Shown here: piece after piece, positions 5,801-8,597 of the stretch
Layout: every line of letters begins with the position of its first letter
Numbering within the stretch: position 1 is the first letter of the stretch
Origin: Stenotrophomonas sp. UBA7346
GTDB lineage: Bacteria > Pseudomonadota > Gammaproteobacteria > Xanthomonadales > Xanthomonadaceae
NCBI GenBank assembly: GCA_002471015.1
Contig: DKPB01000087.1
Coordinates: forward strand, 1 to 8,597
DNA length: 8,597 nt
Direction: 5' to 3'
Program-made: the position numbers and the translations under genes
Notes under the pieces: model-generated
What the model saw: the letters and a program-made list of their open reading frames with translations, nothing else
Databases searched by the model: none
What the model was told of the DNA's origin: nothing

Positions 5801-8597
5801 GGTGGAAACGCGGCGTTCAACTCGCTGGGCAACATCACCCTGCAGAACACCGCCAACCAGTTCGCGGGCGATGTGGCACTGAGCGGCAACAATGTGCACA
5901 TCACCGGCCTGGGCGCGCTGACGGTGTCCGGCATGGCTGCAACGACGCTGCTGGCAGATGCCGGGGCCCTGCTCACCCTGCGTGATGCCACCATGGCGCA
6001 GTCCACGGCCTTGACCGGCGAAGCGGTGAGGCTGGATAGCGTGGCACTGGGCCAGACCAGCACGGTCACCGCCACGGGCGGCAACATCAGCCAGACCGGT
6101 GCCGTCAGCGTCGGCGGTGCCAGCACCTGGACCGCAACGGGCGACATCGTGCTGGGCGATGGCACCAACCAGTTCGGAGGCGCGGTCAGCGCCGCAGGCA
6201 CCAACATCACCCTCAGTGCCGACAGCGCACTGAATCTTGGCTCCGTCACGACGGCGGGCGTAGCCCAGCTCAGCGGTCGCGGCGTGCACCTGGGTTCCGT
6301 GCAGGTGAACAGCCTGCAGGTGCAGAGCAGCGCCGGCATCACCCAAGGCAATGCGCTGGCGTTGACGGGTACCGCCGGATTCAACGCCACGGGCGATGTG
6401 GTACTGGACAACGTGACCAACACCTTCGCTGCTGGCGTGCAGTTGTCGGGCCATGACATCCGCATCGACAGCGCCAGGGGGCTCACCCTGGCCGGAGTGA
6501 ACGCCACAGGCGACCTGCGCGCCACGGCCCACGCAGGCAACCTGCTGCAGAGCGCTGTGGTAAACGTGGAGGGACGCAGCAACCTGGCGGCCAGTGGCAA
6601 CGTGCAGTTGGACAACCTGGGCAACACATTCGATGGCGTGATTGCGGCCCAGGGCCAGTCCATCCTGCTCAGGGCGGACAGCGACCTGGAAGTGGAAAGC
6701 CTGCGCAACGGCAGCAACGGTGCCGTGCAGCTGGTGGCCACTGGCGATATCGACCTGGGGGGTACGGCAGTCAACACCGGCACCAACCTGCTGAGTCTTC
6801 TGTCCAGTGCTGGACAGGTGCGCACGGCTACCGCGCTCACTGGCAGCCAGGTGTCGATCACCGGCGTGGAGGGCATCCGCATCGGCGGCGACATCAACGC
6901 CAACAGCCTGTCGCTGGTCTCCTCCCGCAACAATGTCGAACAGCAGGTCGGGCGCATCCAGTCGGGTACCACGCTGCTGGGCGCCGGGCAGGGCGACCTG
7001 CTGCTGGAGAGCACCAGCAACCGGTTCACCGGCGTGACCAGCCTGTCCGGGCGGGACGTGCGCGTGGCGGCGGGCGACCTCACGCTGGGCATGGTGCATG
7101 CCAGCCGTGACCTGCACCTGGACAGCGGCGGCAGCATCCAGCAGCAGGCACAGATGTCCGTTGGCCGCACGGCCGACCTGCGCGCGATTGGTGACATCAC
7201 CTTGCAGCATGCAGATAACCGCTTGGATGGCCAGGTGCAGATCGATGGCCGTGATGTACAGATCCATGCCGATGCCAGGTTGAATCTGCAGGCCGTCAAC
7301 GCGCGAAACATGGACGCACGCGCGGGCACTTCGCTTGTCCTCGACAACGCCATCGTGAGTGGCGACGCCACTGTGCAGGGCCAGGAACTGCAGCTTGGGG
7401 ATAGCCGCATCGGCGGCAATCTGATCGCAACCTCACTGGGTACCATCCAACAAACCGCAGCCCTGCGGATTACCGGCACCAGTCAGTTCCAGGCCAACGG
7501 CGGCATCCAACTTGGACAGGCAGGCAACCACTTTGGCGGGCGCGTGGATATCAATGCCGCCTCGGCGAGTATCCGCAGCGCTGGCAGCATGCAGTTGGGC
7601 AATATCACCACCACCGGCAATCTGCAGGTGGGTGCGGATGCAGGGCTGCGCCTGGACGGCCAGATACGCGCGGCGAATGTGGACCTTGCCACCGCCGGCG
7701 TTTTCGACAATCGCTTCGGAAGCAGCGCCATTGCCTTGACCGGGCAGGGGCGCTGGCAGGTCTACCTGGCATCTCCGTTCCAGAACCATGTGTTTGGCGG
7801 CCTTGACAGCGGCAATACCGCGGTGTGGAACAGCACTGCCTTCACACATGCAACCGGCTCCGACAACAGGTATCTGTTCGCCTGGCAGCCGACACTGACG
7901 GTCACCGCAAACACGCTGCGCAAGGTCTATGGCGACAGCATCGATCCAAGCAATGCCTTTTCCATTACCGGCGCCATGGCAGGTGTCACCGGCGCCTACC
8001 TGGCCGACAGCGTCGCCGACCTGATAACCGGCAATCCCTTGCTGGCTTCCACAGGCGCATCAGCGACCGCCGGAGTGACGGCGACCCCGTATGCCATCGA
8101 TGTCTCTGGAGGAACACTGGATACCGGGACCAGCGGATATGCCCTTTCCTTCGTGCAAGGCGAGCTATGGGTTGACCCCAAGACATTGATCATCACCGCC
8201 AACAACGGTGGCAAGACCTATGGGCAGACCGGTGGCCTCAATGGTTTCACCAGCAATGGGCTGGTCAACGGCGACAGCGTGTCCTCGGTCGACCTGGGCA
8301 GCGCCGGCACAGCCGCCACCGCAACTGTCGGCGACTACACCATCTCCGCCAGCAATGCCGATGGCACCGGCCTGTCCAACTACGACATCACCTATATCGA
8401 CGGCACCTTGTCCATCGGCAAGGCCGGGCTGACCATCACCGCCAACAACGGCGGCAAGACTTATGGGCAGATCGGTGGCCTCAATGGCTTCAGCAGCAAT
8501 GGCCTGCTCAACGGCAACAGCGTGTCCTCGGTCGACCTCGGCAGCAATGGCTCCGCCGCCACCGCCAATGTCGGCAACTACACCATCACCGCCAGCA
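2642..8597 (+). CDS. TpsA exoprotein: filamentous haemagglutinin-type adhesin with MBG/YDG repeats (3' end outside window)
   Basis: This is a large secreted surface protein, the presumed cargo of the TpsB encoded just upstream (10 bases apart, same strand). I translated the whole frame: 1985 codons without a stop and without one cysteine, as expected for a chain exported unfolded. Domains in order: ESPR (residues 1-24, MNRIYRLVFNAALGQ start); hydrophobic signal core (about 39-53) with cleavage near Val-Gln-Ala58; TPS domain (about 59-300) with WTGFDI, FLVNTNGIVF and INVGGLLATS; a Gly/Ala/Ser/Thr/Asn-rich beta-helix to about 1700; a junction rich in aromatics (1703-1750); an MBG-like unit with KVYGD (about 1751-1848); and 81-residue MBG-type repeats from 1849 to the edge. 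The start is fixed by the ESPR and RBS. The helix holds an RGD at 957-959 and G8/G7 tracts. Adhesion or biofilm is the likely role. A C-terminal toxin cannot be excluded because the end is not visible. The family is sure, the role moderate. Confidence 0.95.
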   Translation, partial: MNRIYRLVFNAALGQIQVAAEFANAQQRPATRSTHAGRLLPSLLATAVFAAMAPAVQAADLPTGFAPVQNSATMSQNGSAMIISQNGKVSLINWTGFDIAQGSSVTFDMPSTAAGSINIISGAASVINGSLSSVGNVFLVNTNGIVFNSGSTINVGGLLATSLPPIMSNLDVSASASLPAVWTFTGSGTPGAIVNRGNINAATGGVSLIGAIVENSGTITAAGTASLLAANSVNSIFMQPAAPSANDAGTWEHMLTAQSAGGVAASAINNTGYLSAASVDMKSMVQSGTFFFGINSTGVVQAQGIYGGSLEFRTNAPANIDFGTGTTAGSISSTSSALSARGTATAGSISLVSDNALDLAATLNSTNIALSGKQIGQTSGALRGAVTVNTTGDATLNSSSNAITRLGGKVDGNLRLTSTTDVGQTNTLLIGGTTTLTGMAGSDGSLAGFNFNNRGNQFGGTVSGGGGTLQLGSSGALRLGTFNVDNLAASGSAITLGGNVTSTGAQSYTGPVTLGSSMMLSSTSGGALSFSGTVDGAHALTVDTAGTRTFGGAVGSATALSSLQTLGTGSTVLNGNVTTSGAIGLSGNVRLGADVAITSSGNQTISLAGTVDSDGTARALTLDTDGLAILGGRLGGSSVLASLTRTGAGATQLGGSISTVGNIDLQGTLNATGAATLASTSGDIHVGGAILSTDALRLQGGDIVVDGTIAASSVAINGGTFDGAGIDSSGALTVTLTEGGLVQGGRYAAGGAATFDVADDITLDNPQNHFGGSVALKGGTVKLSSQGNLSLGDVDAQALAISSGGSISQSTATAINVDTTSSFTATNGITLGRGGNVFGGAVTLRAGGAAQVVADGTLRFGNIDVGSLSASGTTLYLPQNLVTQGAQSWSGALLLEGDTSLSSTLGGLSFYGTLNGPHALSIDAAAGTVHLGAISTIGSLSSITAAETQLAADITTRGDITLGNSRVNGDVVLASTGGSVSIAGALNGFTDDADTLAINAAGSAALQGTTGGDKRLHDLSLSGNTVSTAAVDVGNDLSIDSVASLTQTGRYRVGGNAAFNSLGNITLQNTANQFAGDVALSGNNVHITGLGALTVSGMAATTLLADAGALLTLRDATMAQSTALTGEAVRLDSVALGQTSTVTATGGNISQTGAVSVGGASTWTATGDIVLGDGTNQFGGAVSAAGTNITLSADSALNLGSVTTAGVAQLSGRGVHLGSVQVNSLQVQSSAGITQGNALALTGTAGFNATGDVVLDNVTNTFAAGVQLSGHDIRIDSARGLTLAGVNATGDLRATAHAGNLLQSAVVNVEGRSNLAASGNVQLDNLGNTFDGVIAAQGQSILLRADSDLEVESLRNGSNGAVQLVATGDIDLGGTAVNTGTNLLSLLSSAGQVRTATALTGSQVSITGVEGIRIGGDINANSLSLVSSRNNVEQQVGRIQSGTTLLGAGQGDLLLESTSNRFTGVTSLSGRDVRVAAGDLTLGMVHASRDLHLDSGGSIQQQAQMSVGRTADLRAIGDITLQHADNRLDGQVQIDGRDVQIHADARLNLQAVNARNMDARAGTSLVLDNAIVSGDATVQGQELQLGDSRIGGNLIATSLGTIQQTAALRITGTSQFQANGGIQLGQAGNHFGGRVDINAASASIRSAGSMQLGNITTTGNLQVGADAGLRLDGQIRAANVDLATAGVFDNRFGSSAIALTGQGRWQVYLASPFQNHVFGGLDSGNTAVWNSTAFTHATGSDNRYLFAWQPTLTVTANTLRKVYGDSIDPSNAFSITGAMAGVTGAYLADSVADLITGNPLLASTGASATAGVTATPYAIDVSGGTLDTGTSGYALSFVQGELWVDPKTLIITANNGGKTYGQTGGLNGFTSNGLVNGDSVSSVDLGSAGTAATATVGDYTISASNADGTGLSNYDITYIDGTLSIGKAGLTITANNGGKTYGQIGGLNGFSSNGLLNGNSVSSVDLGSNGSAATANVGNYTITAS
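2816..3550 (+). other. TPS domain (haemagglutinin activity / FHA N-terminal domain)
   Basis: The first 240 or so residues of the mature protein carry the secretion signal read by the TpsB POTRA domains, and they cap the beta-helix. Visible landmarks are SLINWTGFDI, SVTFDMP, FLVNTNGIVF (residues 138-147) and INVGGLLATSLPP, followed by the pattern GAIVNRGNINAATGG / VENSGTITAAGTASLLAANSV. The order and spacing match the family. The motif usually written NPNGI reads NTNGI at residues 141-145. The right boundary is approximate. Confidence 0.85.
4007..4285 (+). repeat. Large internal duplication in TpsA, copy 1
   Basis: About 93 residues here resemble those at 5147-5430 in the same order: N-[QV]-FGG-[TA]-V, then [AT]-LR-[LF]-G, then [NS]-L-[AS]-ASG, then GAQS-[YW], then GG-(A)-LSF-x-GT-[VL]-[DN]-G-x-HAL. 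The offset is 1140 bases at the start and 1143 after GAQS, so one residue was gained or lost between them. See the paired entry for copy 2. Confidence 0.6.
4151..4640 (+). repeat. Two and a part beta-helix repeats of about 77-80 residues
   Basis: Units begin GAQSYTGPVTL (4151), GAIGLSGNVRL (4382) and GNIDLQGTLNA (4622, partial). They share the order: GTVD, then AL-[TV/TL]-DT, then GG-x-[VL]-G, a [SA]-[SA]-L segment, and a TGxGxTxLxGxV-like end. The AL-T-x-DT points of the first two units are 240 bases apart (4258 and 4498). The repeats have diverged strongly at DNA level, so they are old coils of the helix and not recent copies. Confidence 0.6.
4699..4706 (+). repeat. G8 homopolymer inside tpsA
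   Basis: Eight G residues encode the Gly-Gly of HVGGA (residues 685-689). It is the longest single-base run I noticed in the window. A one-base loss would lead to TGA at 4836-4838, and a one-base gain to TGA at 4852-4854. It is therefore a possible slipped-strand switch. Confidence 0.55.
4855..4861 (+). repeat. G7 homopolymer inside tpsA
   Basis: Seven G residues cover the end of a Glu codon and two Gly codons in LTEGGLV. It lies about 150 bases after the G8 tract. Shorter G6 runs also occur, for example at 5671-5676. Confidence 0.5.
4901..7573 (+). repeat. Recurring helix motif G-(D/N)-(I/V)-x-L-x4-N-x-F-x-G in TpsA
   Basis: Nine copies lie here, with the N codon at 4943, 5147, 5855, 6167, 6419, 6623, 7019, 7217 and 7526. 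A tenth, NQFGG at 4007, lacks the first half. Examples are GNITLQNTANQFAG, GDIVLGDGTNQFGG, GNVQLDNLGNTFDG and GDITLQHADNRLDG. Each is followed by a segment of the type V-x-L-x-G-x-x-[VI]-x-[IL] and then L-x-L-G-x-[VI]. Spacing is irregular (about 200, 250, 310, 400, 710 bases), consistent with beta-helix turns separated by variable numbers of coils. Confidence 0.7.
5147..5430 (+). repeat. Large internal duplication in TpsA, copy 2
   Basis: This copy contains NVFGGAV (5147), GTLRFGNIDV, SLSASG, GAQSWSG (5294) and GGLSFYGTLNGPHAL, matching the anchors of copy 1 in order. DNA similarity is low enough that gene conversion or recombination between the copies is not obvious. The duplicated block seems to be followed in both copies by the 75-80-residue repeat type. 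Confidence 0.6.
7748..7891 (+). other. Conserved aromatic junction between beta-helix and MBG repeats
   Basis: Residues 1703-1750 of TpsA differ sharply in composition from the helix. They contain GRWQVYLASP, VFGGLDSGNTAVWN and NRYLFAWQP, with three Trp in under 50 residues. From general knowledge of TPS and YDG/MBG proteins, a similar G-R-[WF]-x-[VI]-Y-x-x-[SD]-P ... NRY-x-[FY] block commonly ends the helix just before the first YG-containing repeat. Its likely job is to cap the helix or link the two domains. Confidence 0.55.
7892..8185 (+). repeat. First, divergent MBG/YDG-like unit
   Basis: This unit starts TLTVTANTLRKVYGD, the usual MBG/YDG opening (L-x-[VI]-[TN]-A, then K-x-YG). At about 98 residues it is longer than the two units after it, ends in GYALSFVQGELWVDPKTL, and differs strongly from them in sequence. 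These domains are known as tandem stalk or Ig-like repeats of surface proteins. Confidence 0.65.
8186..8597 (+). repeat. Tandem MBG-type repeats, 243-base period, continuing past the window
   Basis: One full unit (8186-8428, 81 codons) and most of a second (8429-8597) begin L-[IT]-ITANNGGKTYGQ and continue with GGLNGF, SNGL, SVSSVDLGS, AATA, VG-[DN]-YTI and TASN-type segments. By eye the DNA of 8195-8354 and 8438-8597 differs at about 18 of 160 positions, far closer than any other repeats in the gene. The period is exactly in frame. The array is cut by the right edge, so copy number is unknown. Confidence 0.85.

Noticed and set aside
4712..7267. 851-residue open frame on the minus strand
   Set aside because: It lies entirely antisense to tpsA. 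Its protein is rich in His, Gln, Arg, Ala and Gly with no recognisable domain, as expected for the complement of GC-rich, Gly/Ala/Thr-rich coding DNA. The plus frame has a signal peptide, TPS domain and repeats.
5791..7479. 562-residue open frame on the minus strand
   Set aside because: It is also antisense to tpsA, overlaps the previous frame, and is composed mostly of Ser/Pro/Arg/Leu/Val without motifs. It is a composition artefact.
8186..8597. Direct repeats as a possible CRISPR array
   Set aside because: The repeat unit is 243 bases, in frame, and coding throughout, with no unique spacers. It is a protein-domain repeat.
2642..8597. Complete contact-dependent inhibition (CDI) locus
   Set aside because: No VENN-type pretoxin motif, toxin domain or immunity gene is visible, and the MBG array is more typical of adhesins. 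It is recorded as open only because the C-terminus is missing.

Overview
The window looks like chromosomal DNA of a high-GC gammaproteobacterium, most likely of the Xanthomonadaceae (Stenotrophomonas or Xanthomonas type). That placement is inferred from the GC-rich third codon positions, the style of the GlyA sequence and the type of two-partner secretion (TPS) locus. No rRNA or other taxonomic marker is present.

Layout: (1) Bases 1-717, minus strand: the N-terminal 239 codons of glyA (serine hydroxymethyltransferase), running off the left edge just after the PLP-binding lysine. (2) Bases 718-954: a divergent intergenic region with a candidate glyA -10 box, a small inverted repeat and the ribosome binding sites of both flanking genes. 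(3) Bases 955-2631, plus strand: a TpsB outer-membrane transporter (ShlB/FhaC/HecB family, 558 aa). (4) Bases 2642-8597, plus strand: the first 1985 codons of a very large TpsA exoprotein of the filamentous haemagglutinin type. It is open to the right edge, with no stop codon and no cysteine codon.

How the parts work together: tpsB and tpsA are 10 bases apart and form an operon. TpsA carries an extended signal peptide (ESPR), then a TPS domain that the POTRA domains of TpsB should recognise in the periplasm. TpsB then threads the chain through the outer membrane and it folds outside as a right-handed beta-helix. The visible TpsA has, in order: ESPR and signal peptide, TPS domain, an Ala/Gly/Ser/Thr-rich helix with 75-80-residue repeats, a long stretch marked by about ten copies of a G-(D/N)-(I/V)-x-L-x4-N-x-F-x-G-like motif, a conserved Trp/Tyr-rich junction, and the start of an array of MBG/YDG-type repeats of 81 residues at the right edge. 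The best overall reading is an adhesin or biofilm surface protein. The C-terminus, which would separate an adhesin from a contact-dependent toxin, lies outside the window.

Nothing here is clearly a new kind of system. The points most worth a second look are the G8 and G7 tracts inside tpsA (possible phase variation), the two kinds of internal duplication, the closely similar MBG repeats running off the edge, and the departures from family motifs (NTNGI for NPNGI in TpsA, VRAYP for VRGY/F in TpsB).
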